Positions 56,393 to 64,000 of a DNA stretch of 64,000 nucleotides are shown piece after piece. The stretch's first letter is position 1, and each line of letters begins with the position of its first letter. The notes below the pieces were generated by a model. The model ran no database searches, was not told the origin of the DNA, and worked only from the letters and a program-made list of their open reading frames with translations. The stretch comes from Pelagibacteraceae bacterium (GTDB taxonomy: Bacteria; Pseudomonadota; Alphaproteobacteria; Pelagibacterales; Pelagibacteraceae), in contig JALEGD010000001.1 in assembly GCA_022763425.1 (NCBI GenBank), forward strand, positions 944,572-1,008,571, written 5' to 3'. Position numbers and translations under genes: made by a program.

Positions 56393-58456
56393 TTAAGATC
56401 CATCTAATTTTGAAAAATCAGTAAATTTTTCAAAAGTTTTACATAAGAGAGTTAATAATTCTAGCCTATTTTTTCTTACCTGTTGATTATCATCGTTGAC
56501 CTTTACATTATCAAAGAAATTATCCGTCATAGGTTTTAGCTCTGACAATAAAGTTATAGTTTTTTCATTATCTCTTAGTCGACTTGGAGTTGTAAAATAA
56601 TCTCTAGCTTCGTTTAATTTAATAAGTATTTCATCTTCAGAAGGGTGTTGAAATAAAACATTATCCGGATTTCCAAAAAACTCTTCTTCTTGATTTGATT
56701 GATCTAAAATGTTTTTTGATCTTTTATAAATTGAAATAGCATCCTGGCCTTGGGATTTTTTTAAACATTTTGAAAGTTCATTTATATTTTTCATAATTAA
56801 ATAAAAATCATCTGACCTGTTATTTTCTAAAATTGAATTGGTAATATCTAATCTTGCACCTTTGTCCTTTAAATTAATTTTAAATCTTTCAATAAAAAAT
56901 TGAAAAAGATCCTCTATAACTTTTTCATTTGTTAATTGGTAATTTTGAGCAAGGTAAAGATTCTTTGAATTATTTAATATCTCTTTTAAAGACAAACTAA
57001 TTTTATTTTCAGTGATTAATCTTAAAACACCAAGACAAGCTCTCCTTAGAGCAAAAGGATCTTTTGAACTTGTTGGTTTTTCATCAATTCCAAAAAAACC
57101 AATTAAAGTGTCAATCTTATCAGCAATTGCAACTGCAATTGAAATTTTTTCTTTTGGAACTTTTCCACTTGGGCCAAGAGGTAAATAGTGATTTTGAATA
57201 GCATTACTAATTTCTTGGCTAAAACCTTGCTCTAATGCAAAGTATCTTCCAATAGTACCTTGCAACTCTGGATACTCCCCTACTAAATCAGAAACCAAAT
57301 CTGCTTTGCAAATTGAACCAGCAATTTCTGTATCTTCTTTGTTTGCTCCAATGGTATCGGCAATCACAGAACTCAACTGACGAATTCTTTGAGTCTTGTC
57401 ATAAAGCGTACCCAGCTTTTGATAAAATACTATTGAATTTAATTTAGTAACTTGTTTAACTAAATTTTGCCTTTTATTTTTATCCCAAAAAAATTTAGCA
57501 TCTGATAATCTTGCATCAATTACTTTTTCGTTTCCTTTAGTAATTAAATTTTTATTATCAAAATTATTTGCAACAAATAAAAATGAATTTATTATTTTAT
57601 TTTCCTGCTCTGACTTCATGGGAAAATATCTTTGATGATTAACCATTGTTAAGTTCAATAATTCATCTGGCAATACTAAATACTCTGGGTCAAACTTACC
57701 TTTTAAAATTACTGGTGTTTCTACTAAATTTGTAACTTCATCAACTAAAGCATTATTAATTTCTAAAGAGCATTTATTTTTTTTTAATAGTTTCTCTAAC
57801 TCAATATTAATTTTTGACTCTCTTTTTATATGATTGATTTCAATTTTATTTTTTTCTAAGTTTTTTTTATAATCTTTAAAATTTCTAATCTTAACTTCTT
57901 TATCTTCAAAAGGCCCGTTCACATAAGTAGAGTTTGATGAATTAATATGAAAAAAACTAAAATCTAAAACTTGATTATCAAGTAAACACAGTATGGACTT
58001 TAAAGGTCTTCCCCAAAAACAATCATGATCAGACCATCTCATTGACTTTTTCCAGTTAATAGTCTGAAGAATTGAAGGTAATTTTTTTCTTAAAATATCA
58101 GAAGTCAGTAAAGTTTTGGCTGGTAATTTTACAAAATAAAATTCTCCTTTATCTGTATTTTTTTGAATTAAATCCTCTTTTAGTGCATTTTTAGATTTCA
58201 AAAATCCCTCAAGTGCTTGATCGTTGCATCCAATTTTAGGTCCTTTCACTTCTTGAGATTCTATTTTTTGATTTAAAGTAATATTTTCAATAAAAACTAT
58301 TAATCTCTTAGGAGTAGAAAAAACATCAAATCCTTTGAACTTAATATTATTTTCATTTAATTCCTTTAATATTAATTCGTGAATTTGTTTTCTAGCATGA
58401 ATCTGTAAGCCGTGTGGAATTTCTTCAGAGTAAAGTTCTAGAAAAAAATCTGACAT
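56393..58456 (-). CDS. glyS: Glycyl-tRNA synthetase beta subunit
   Basis: Beta chain of the heterotetrameric bacterial GlyRS; it binds tRNA-Gly. The 687 residues begin SDFFLELYSEEIPHGLQIHA and include NHQRYFPM, an HD-type region (IADKIDTLIGFF) and a C-terminal anticodon-binding DALR-like domain. It starts in a one-base overlap with the glyQ stop and precedes ppdK. Confidence 0.95.
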   Translation of the reverse strand: MSDFFLELYSEEIPHGLQIHARKQIHELILKELNENNIKFKGFDVFSTPKRLIVFIENITLNQKIESQEVKGPKIGCNDQALEGFLKSKNALKEDLIQKNTDKGEFYFVKLPAKTLLTSDILRKKLPSILQTINWKKSMRWSDHDCFWGRPLKSILCLLDNQVLDFSFFHINSSNSTYVNGPFEDKEVKIRNFKDYKKNLEKNKIEINHIKRESKINIELEKLLKKNKCSLEINNALVDEVTNLVETPVILKGKFDPEYLVLPDELLNLTMVNHQRYFPMKSEQENKIINSFLFVANNFDNKNLITKGNEKVIDARLSDAKFFWDKNKRQNLVKQVTKLNSIVFYQKLGTLYDKTQRIRQLSSVIADTIGANKEDTEIAGSICKADLVSDLVGEYPELQGTIGRYFALEQGFSQEISNAIQNHYLPLGPSGKVPKEKISIAVAIADKIDTLIGFFGIDEKPTSSKDPFALRRACLGVLRLITENKISLSLKEILNNSKNLYLAQNYQLTNEKVIEDLFQFFIERFKINLKDKGARLDITNSILENNRSDDFYLIMKNINELSKCLKKSQGQDAISIYKRSKNILDQSNQEEEFFGNPDNVLFQHPSEDEILIKLNEARDYFTTPSRLRDNEKTITLLSELKPMTDNFFDNVKVNDDNQQVRKNRLELLTLLCKTFEKFTDFSKLDGS

Positions 58457-59391
58457 TATTGTTTTTCAATCCAGAGTTCTCCACATGCTTTTGCTAAAGT
58501 TCTAATTCTTGTAATATAGTTAGCTCTTTCAGCAACACTAATCACTCCTCTTGCATCTAATAAATTAAATAAGTGACTAGCTTTTAGACACTGGTCGTAA
58601 GCTGGTAAACAAAGTTTTTTTTCTGCTAAATCTTTTGACTCTTTTTCAACTTTATTAAACTGGTCAAATAAGCTTTCTGTATTTGCGTGTTCAAAATTAT
58701 ATGCTGAAAATTCTTTTTCAGCTTGTAAAAATACATCTCCGTATTTGACACCTTCATGATTCCAATCAAGATCATAAACATTATTTTTGTTTTGAATATA
58801 CATACAAATTCTCTCTAAACCGTAAGTAATTTCTGATGACACAGGCTTGCACTCAAATCCTGCCATTTGTTGGAAATAAGTAAACTGAGTAATTTCCATT
58901 CCATCACACCACACTTCCCAACCTAGTCCTGAAGCACCTAATGTTGGACTTTCCCAATCATCTTCAACAAATCGAATATCATGATCTTTATAAATAATTC
59001 CAAGAGTCGTTAAGCTTTTTAAATATAACTTTTGAATATCTTCTGGCGAAGGCTTTATGATTACTTGAAATTGGTAGTAATGCTGAAGACGATTTGGATT
59101 TTCTCCATAACGTCCATCTGTTGGCCTTCTTGATGGTTGAACATACGCTGCTTTCCAATGTTTTGGCCCGAGTGATCTTAATGTAGTTGCTGGATGAAAT
59201 GTACCGGCGCCTACTTCAATATCATATGGTTGTAAAATTACACATCCTTGATCTGACCAAAATTTTTGCAGTTTAAAAATAATTTCTTGAAAAGTTAGAT
59301 AGGGAACTTTTTTTTTTAATTTTTTAACTTTTGGCTGTTTTTTAACTTTCGTTTTAACTTTTTTTTTAACTAAGTTTTTCTTTTTGATCAT
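58456..59391 (-). CDS. glyQ: Glycyl-tRNA synthetase alpha subunit
   Basis: Catalytic alpha chain of bacterial GlyRS. Motifs: [19 protein letters not shown], the [20 protein letters not shown] substrate region, [20 protein letters not shown]. The 311 residues include about 30 extra lysine-rich N-terminal residues before the conserved start, with no other methionine between. It overlaps the sppA-like stop by four bases and glyS by one. Confidence 0.95.
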   Translation of the reverse strand: MIKKKNLVKKKVKTKVKKQPKVKKLKKKVPYLTFQEIIFKLQKFWSDQGCVILQPYDIEVGAGTFHPATTLRSLGPKHWKAAYVQPSRRPTDGRYGENPNRLQHYYQFQVIIKPSPEDIQKLYLKSLTTLGIIYKDHDIRFVEDDWESPTLGASGLGWEVWCDGMEITQFTYFQQMAGFECKPVSSEITYGLERICMYIQNKNNVYDLDWNHEGVKYGDVFLQAEKEFSAYNFEHANTESLFDQFNKVEKESKDLAEKKLCLPAYDQCLKASHLFNLLDARGVISVAERANYITRIRTLAKACGELWIEKQ

Positions 59392-60194
59392 AGTCCAAAT
59401 TTATTCCATAATGATCTTGTTTCAATTTCGTCTGCAATATTTGAAAATTGGTTTGAAATTTGACTTGATAATTTTCTTTTTAACCAGCTTTCAGGTTTAT
59501 CAAATTTCTTAATTACAACTTTTTTTCCATATTTTTCTTGAATAACATCTTCCATATTACCAAGACCATCAACTAATCCTAATTTTTTAGATTGAATACC
59601 TGACCAAAATTCACCAGTAAATAATTGATCATCTTTATCAGATGAGATTTTATCTTTTCTACTATTTTTTACTAAGCTAATGAATTGTTCGTGCAAATCT
59701 AATTGTATTTTTTTTAATCGTTCTATGTCTTCTGGCTTTTCATCCATAAAAGGATCTAGAGTACTTTTATTTTTACCTGCAGTATGAACTCTCCTTTCAA
59801 TACCAATTTTTTTAATGAGTTCTTTTAATCCAAATGATGAATATATAACTCCAATAGAACCTACAATCGAACTGGGGTTCGCATAAATTTCATCACCCGC
59901 ACAAGCAAGCATATATCCTCCGGATGCAGCCACATCTTCAGCAAACGTTATAACCTTTACTTTTTTTTCTTCAGCCAATCTTCTGATTAACGAATAAATC
60001 AAATGAGATTGTACTGGCGATCCACCTGGTGAATTAATTGAGATTGCTACAGCAGATAGTTTTTTTTGATTAAATGCTTTTTTAATAATTTGCTCATGAC
60101 TACTTAGACTCATGCCTTGCTGAAATCGTCCAACATTTCCGATAACTCCGCTTAATCTAATGTGTGCAACTTGTGGTTTTTTTGAAAAAATCAT
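59388..60194 (-). CDS. SppA/SohB-like S49 signal-peptide peptidase
   Basis: Serine protease of family S49, which degrades leftover signal peptides or membrane fragments. The 268 residues are the short form. Catalytic serine lies in [20 protein letters not shown] (about residue 92), the lysine in [13 protein letters not shown], and [11 protein letters not shown] is conserved. No strong N-terminal membrane helix is present, unlike many homologues, so its location is uncertain. It is the first gene of sppA-glyQ-glyS-ppdK. Confidence 0.85.
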   Translation of the reverse strand: MIFSKKPQVAHIRLSGVIGNVGRFQQGMSLSSHEQIIKKAFNQKKLSAVAISINSPGGSPVQSHLIYSLIRRLAEEKKVKVITFAEDVAASGGYMLACAGDEIYANPSSIVGSIGVIYSSFGLKELIKKIGIERRVHTAGKNKSTLDPFMDEKPEDIERLKKIQLDLHEQFISLVKNSRKDKISSDKDDQLFTGEFWSGIQSKKLGLVDGLGNMEDVIQEKYGKKVVIKKFDKPESWLKRKLSSQISNQFSNIADEIETRSLWNKFGL

Positions 60195-60300
60195 AAATAT
60201 AAAAAATACTTATATTTATTGGTAATTTAATTAAAAGTGCTTATTACAACTGCGTCATTTCATTGTTAACAAATCATCATTAAATAAGCTAATAACACAT

Positions 60301-61314
60301 ATGCTTTTAAACGTATTACCTTTTAAAAAGATAAAAACTAACCCTTTTGAGGAAATTAAATCGGCATATCAAGATCAGCTGAAAAAGGTCGATGATCATA
60401 TTAAGTTAAAACTGTCGAGCCATGTCGAACTTGTTGGGGAGATGGCAACTCACCTTATGAGTACGGGTGGCAAAAGACTAAGGCCACTTTTAACAATATG
60501 CTCTTCTGAAATATTTAACTACAAAGGTAATAGACATATTAATTTAGCAGCTTGTGTAGAGCTCATTCATAATGCCACTTTATTACATGATGATGTAATT
60601 GACAAAAGCGATTCTAGAAGAGGTTTTAAAACAACCAATGCAATTTGGGGAAACAAAAGTTCAATTTTAGCAGGTGATTACTTGCTTAGCCGATGTTTTG
60701 AAATGATGGTAGATGATGGATCACAAGAAGTTTTAAAAATTTTGTCATCAGTATCGTCTGAAATCGCACAAGGTGAAATTATGCAATTACAATTTGAAAA
60801 ACAAGTTGATATGGTTGAGAAAAATTACCTAGATATTATTTCTGCAAAAACAGCATCTTTATTTGGTGCTTCAATGCGCGTTGGCGGTTGTATCAATGAT
60901 AGATCAAATAAAGAAAAAGAAGCACTAGAGTCTTATGGAAGAAATCTAGGAATTTGTTTTCAAATTACAGACGACATTCTAGATTATTCATCAAAAGAAA
61001 AGGTATTTGGAAAAAAAATTGGAAATGATTTTTTAGAGGGAAAAATAACATTACCAATCATTTTACTATTTCAAAAATCAACTCCTGAAGAGAGAGAAGT
61101 GCTACAAAAGTATTTTTCTCAAAGTGTAAGATCTGAAAATGACTTTGAACAAACATTAAAATTGATAAATAAATATCAAATTATTGAAACTTGCAAAAAA
61201 AGAGCTGATTACTTTTCGAGTGTAGCCTCTGACTCACTATCAGTTTTTGAAAAAAATTTTGTTGTAGAAAAACTACAAGAATTATCTTTTTATATTGTAA
61301 ATAGACTTAATTAA
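60301..61314 (+). CDS. ispB: Polyprenyl diphosphate synthase (octaprenyl-type)
   Basis: Chain-elongating prenyltransferase that makes the ubiquinone side chain. The 337 residues have both aspartate-rich motifs, LLHDDVIDKSDSRRG near residue 95 and FQITDDILDYSS near 225, plus GGKRLRPLL. Small side chains before the first motif favour a long-chain product. Divergent from the sppA-like gene over 106 bp, in which a ten-base palindrome TTGTTAACAA (60263-60272) may be a regulatory site. Confidence 0.88.
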   Translation: MLLNVLPFKKIKTNPFEEIKSAYQDQLKKVDDHIKLKLSSHVELVGEMATHLMSTGGKRLRPLLTICSSEIFNYKGNRHINLAACVELIHNATLLHDDVIDKSDSRRGFKTTNAIWGNKSSILAGDYLLSRCFEMMVDDGSQEVLKILSSVSSEIAQGEIMQLQFEKQVDMVEKNYLDIISAKTASLFGASMRVGGCINDRSNKEKEALESYGRNLGICFQITDDILDYSSKEKVFGKKIGNDFLEGKITLPIILLFQKSTPEEREVLQKYFSQSVRSENDFEQTLKLINKYQIIETCKKRADYFSSVASDSLSVFEKNFVVEKLQELSFYIVNRLN

Positions 61315-61786
61315 TTAAATATAATCCAAAATTTAAAGCTGAAGCGAAGATTACCCAAAGTAAATAAGGTACCATAAGTATAAAAGATATTCTTGATCTT
61401 GGTAAATATAAAACCATTAAAATACTAATCGCTATAATTAAAAATATAATATTTATAAAAGCAGCAAAAATTAAATGATAATAAAAAAATACAAAGCTCC
61501 ATGTTAAATTAATCACTAAATGATAAAAATAAATTTTTATAATTTTTTTTGAAAAACTTGGTTCGCTCACTTTCGTTTTTTCATAAACAATCCAAATCGC
61601 AATACTCATGAACGCATAAAGTGTTGTCCAAACAGGGGCAAAAATCCAATCAGGTGGAGAAATTGGCAAACGATTTAATGATTGGTACCAAGGATCAATA
61701 TTTATTCTTGTAACATAACCTGCAATTGATGATGAAAAAAAGGTGACTAATAATATTAAGATTAAGCTCTTATATTTTTTAATCAT
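61307..61786 (-). CDS. tspO: TspO/MBR-family membrane protein
   Basis: Five-helix membrane protein that binds porphyrins or related ligands. The 159 residues contain the family segments LPISPPDWIFAPVWTTLYAF (helix 2), NLTWSFVFFYYHLIFAA and a late LWVIFASALNFGLYLIN. In bacteria such proteins are linked to tetrapyrrole or oxidative-stress signalling. It starts in a TAATG overlap with a small upstream ORF, and its stop overlaps the ispB stop by eight bases. Confidence 0.88.
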   Translation of the reverse strand: MIKKYKSLILILLVTFFSSSIAGYVTRINIDPWYQSLNRLPISPPDWIFAPVWTTLYAFMSIAIWIVYEKTKVSEPSFSKKIIKIYFYHLVINLTWSFVFFYYHLIFAAFINIIFLIIAISILMVLYLPRSRISFILMVPYLLWVIFASALNFGLYLIN

Positions 61787-61947
61787 TAAAAACTAAAGTG
61801 CTTAGAATAATATAAAGCTAATAGACCTAAAATATGACCGTAGTAAGTTAAGTTAACAAAAACTCTAAATATAAATTTATGATCATCTTTCATTTTTAGA
61901 TAATCACACAGTACGTTACCTGGATTGTATAATACTTCTAATTTCAT
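61786..61947 (-). CDS. Small membrane-protein ORF between gcvP and tspO
   Basis: A 53-residue ORF that starts [19 protein letters not shown] and has one hydrophobic helix (about residues 26-47). It exactly fills the gap: its ATG overlaps the gcvP stop (TAATG) and its stop overlaps the tspO start (TAATG). Such coupling on both sides argues for a real gene. I do not recognise the family. The charged MKDDHK segment before the helix suggests a single-pass inner-membrane peptide. Confidence 0.65.
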   Translation of the reverse strand: MKLEVLYNPGNVLCDYLKMKDDHKFIFRVFVNLTYYGHILGLLALYYSKHFSF

Positions 61948-64000
61948 TAGGCCGCTTCTTCGTCGCGGTAACTATCTATAGATGGGCATGAACAAATCAA
62001 GTTTCTATCGCCATGAACATTGTCTACTCTTGCCACAGGTGGCCAGAATTTATTGGCTTTTAAATAGCTAAGCGGGAATGCAGCTTGCTCTCTTGTATAC
62101 TTATGTGTCCAAGAGTCAGATGATAGTTCTAAATTCGTATGAGGTGCATTTTTAAGTGGATTATCTTGTTTATCAAAAACTTCGTTTTGAACCATTTTAA
62201 TCTCTTTTCTAATATTAATCATCGCATCACAAAACTTATCCATTTCTAATAAGCTTTCACTTTCAGTTGGCTCAATCATCAATGTACCTGCAACTGGCCA
62301 AGACATTGTTGGAGCATGATAACCATAATCTATTAATCTTTTAGCTATATCTTCTTCAGAGACTCCAGACTCAGCTTTTATTGGTCTAAAATCCAAAATA
62401 CATTCATGGGCTACCAGGTTATTTTTTCCTTTGTATAAAGTTTGATAAGAAGTCTCTAACTTTTTTGACATGTAATTTGCGTTTAATATTGCAACTTCAG
62501 TTGCTAATCTTAAACCTTCTGCTCCCATCATTTTGATGTACATCCATGAAATCGGTAGAATACTTGCGCTTCCCCAAGGTGCTGCTGACACAGATCCCAT
62601 TCCAGTTTTAGGGCCAGAATTAACAAGAACATGATTTGGTAAAAATGGCTCTAAATGTTTTCCAACACCAATAGGTCCCATTCCAGGTCCACCGCCACCA
62701 TGAGGTATACAAAAAGTTTTATGAAGATTCATATGACAAACATCTGGTCCAAACTTTCCAGGTTTTGCCAATCCTACTAGAGCATTTAAATTTGCTCCAT
62801 CCATATATACTTGACCACCATGCGAATGAATAACATCACAAATCTCTTTAATATGCTCTTCAAATACCCCATGTGTTGAAGGGTAAGTAACCATTAAAGC
62901 TGCCAGTTGTTTTGAATTTTCTTCAGCTTTTTTGCTTAGATCATCAATATCAACATTACCGTCTTTATCACAATTAACGACGACAACTTTCATACCTGCC
63001 ATCTGTGCACTTGCTGGATTAGTTCCGTGTGCTGAACTTGGTATCAGACAAATATTTCTATCTTTATCTCCGTTACTTAAATGAAACTTTCTAATCACCA
63101 TCAATCCTGCATACTCGCCTTGTGCTCCTGCATTTGGTTGTAAAGATACTCCAGAAAATCCTGTAATTTCTGTAAGCATATCTTCGAGATCAGCAAACAT
63201 TTTTGAATAACCTTTAGCCTGATCCAAAGGTGCAAAAGGATGAATACCGCCAAACTCTGGCCATGTTACTGGTATCATTTCTGCAACAGCATTTAATTTC
63301 ATTGTGCAGGATCCAAGTGCAATCATTGACCGATTTAATGCTATATCTTTATCTTCTAATTTTTTTAAATATCGAAGCATTTCTGTCTCAGAATGATATG
63401 AATTAAAAATTTCATGAGTTAAAAATTTAGAGGTTCTTTGAAGTGAATTTTCAATTGAAGAAATATTTACATTATTAATGCTATCGATTTGTTCATTTAA
63501 ACCAAAAATTTTTAAAAGATTATTTAAATCTTTAATTTCTGTTGTTTCATCAAAAGAAACTGACAGTGCATGTTGATCTATTAATCTTAAATTGACTTTA
63601 AACTCTAAAGCTTTTGCATAAATCTCTTGCGTTTTATCTTTTGTGTTTATTGTAACAGTGTCAAAAAACTGATCTGATAAAATTTCAAATTTTGTTTTTA
63701 CAATATCTGCAAATGCATTTGCGAATTTTGCTGTTCTTTCTCCGATATGTTTTATGCCATCTGGACCATGATAAATTCCATATGCTGCTGCCATTATTGA
63801 TAATAATGCTTGGGCTGTACAAATATTACTTGTCGCTTTTTCTCGTCTAATATGTTGTTCTCTTGTTTGAAGAGCCATTCTTAAAGCTTGATCATTATTT
63901 CTATCTTTTGATACACCAATTAATCTTCCTGGCATTGCGCGTTTAAATTCATCTTTAGTTGCAAAGAATGCTGCGTGAGGACCACCGTAACCCATTGGAA
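61947..64000 (-). CDS. gcvP: Glycine dehydrogenase (decarboxylating) GcvP, 5' end cut by window
   Basis: P-protein of the glycine cleavage system; decarboxylates glycine on PLP. The frame is open to the window edge and the visible [15 protein letters not shown] is an internal motif (preceded by proline), so about 270 N-terminal residues lie outside. Visible: C-terminal repeat with [13 protein letters not shown] and the PLP lysine in [17 protein letters not shown], and the conserved end. A single-chain type of about 950 residues is implied. It is followed by the small ORF and tspO. Confidence 0.95.
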   Translation of the reverse strand, partial: PMGYGGPHAAFFATKDEFKRAMPGRLIGVSKDRNNDQALRMALQTREQHIRREKATSNICTAQALLSIMAAAYGIYHGPDGIKHIGERTAKFANAFADIVKTKFEILSDQFFDTVTINTKDKTQEIYAKALEFKVNLRLIDQHALSVSFDETTEIKDLNNLLKIFGLNEQIDSINNVNISSIENSLQRTSKFLTHEIFNSYHSETEMLRYLKKLEDKDIALNRSMIALGSCTMKLNAVAEMIPVTWPEFGGIHPFAPLDQAKGYSKMFADLEDMLTEITGFSGVSLQPNAGAQGEYAGLMVIRKFHLSNGDKDRNICLIPSSAHGTNPASAQMAGMKVVVVNCDKDGNVDIDDLSKKAEENSKQLAALMVTYPSTHGVFEEHIKEICDVIHSHGGQVYMDGANLNALVGLAKPGKFGPDVCHMNLHKTFCIPHGGGGPGMGPIGVGKHLEPFLPNHVLVNSGPKTGMGSVSAAPWGSASILPISWMYIKMMGAEGLRLATEVAILNANYMSKKLETSYQTLYKGKNNLVAHECILDFRPIKAESGVSEEDIAKRLIDYGYHAPTMSWPVAGTLMIEPTESESLLEMDKFCDAMINIRKEIKMVQNEVFDKQDNPLKNAPHTNLELSSDSWTHKYTREQAAFPLSYLKANKFWPPVARVDNVHGDRNLICSCPSIDSYRDEEAA

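Noticed and set aside
60195-60225. Inverted repeat AAATATAA/TTATATTT near the sppA-like start
   Set aside because: AT-only and without flanking features, so not separable from background.
1-64000. CRISPR arrays, insertion sequences, prophage, rRNA genes and riboswitches
   Set aside because: No spaced direct repeats, transposase or phage genes, rRNA or recognisable riboswitch cores were found; the glycine-cleavage leader, where a riboswitch might occur, lies outside the window.

Overview
The window is an unbroken stretch of AT-rich, densely packed bacterial core genome. Lysine, asparagine, isoleucine and A/T-ending codons dominate, most neighbouring genes overlap or lie within a few bases, and the longest gene-free stretch is 187 bp. 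Several family-level features point to an alphaproteobacterium: a DksA with a single zinc-finger cysteine, GTTC-N7-GTTC SOS boxes, a class I PHA synthase with PhaR, cvpA-purF, rpsF-rpsR-rplI-dnaB, and glyQ-glyS-ppdK. Together with the extreme compaction this suggests the SAR11/Pelagibacterales lineage. That placement is inferred from sequence style and gene content, not from a database search.

Layout. 1-6409 (+): outer-membrane biogenesis run lptF (5' end outside the window), lptG, lptD, a shortened surA, then pdxA and rsmA. 6404-8962 (-): fabD, fabG, acpP, gmk. 9041-17222 (+): rpsF, rpsR, rplI, dnaB, alr, an RND/MMPL membrane protein, cvpA, purF. 17219-24067 (-): a tight seven-gene chain guaB, TPR protein, guaA, panB, yfgM-like, bamB-like and a short der. 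24116-27099 (-): psd, pssA, a glycosyltransferase and rlmE. 27151-28365 (+): icd. 28362-34286 (-): a DsbA-fold isomerase, tolC, recA with SOS-like box and intrinsic terminator, alaS. 34336-41122: GST (+), dksA (-), a GT39/GT2 pair (+), umuDC (-) with a perfect SOS box, and ferredoxin/reductase/bactofilin (-). 41159-44074 (+): a dipeptide-epimerase-like enolase-superfamily enzyme and prpE. 44071-49590: MAPEG protein, then a polyhydroxybutyrate island with phaA, phaB and phasin (-) opposite phaC, phaR (+). 49583-53723: pyrC (-), ygfZ (+), tRNA-Leu(GAG) (-), nadA and nadC (+). 53724-60194 (-): sppA-like protease, glyQ, glyS, ppdK. 60301-64000: polyprenyl synthase (+), tspO, a 53-residue membrane ORF and the 3' two thirds of gcvP (-).

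How it fits together. Much of the window serves the envelope (Lpt transport, SurA/BamB folding, TolC, lipid head groups, lipid-linked glycosylation), nucleotide and cofactor synthesis, and translation. The metabolic accent is acetyl/propionyl-CoA, carbon storage as PHB, and PPi-dependent pyruvate/PEP interconversion. No mobile element, CRISPR array, prophage or rRNA was seen.

The most unusual items are reductions and compactions rather than a new system: a Der GTPase with one G domain, a SurA without parvulin domains, ten of ten convergent junctions with no usable intergenic space, a divergent pair with 10 bp between starts, palindromic operators placed inside the phasin promoter, a 15-bp hairpin after the phasin gene, matching SOS boxes at recA and umuD, and an overlooked small membrane-protein gene next to tspO.
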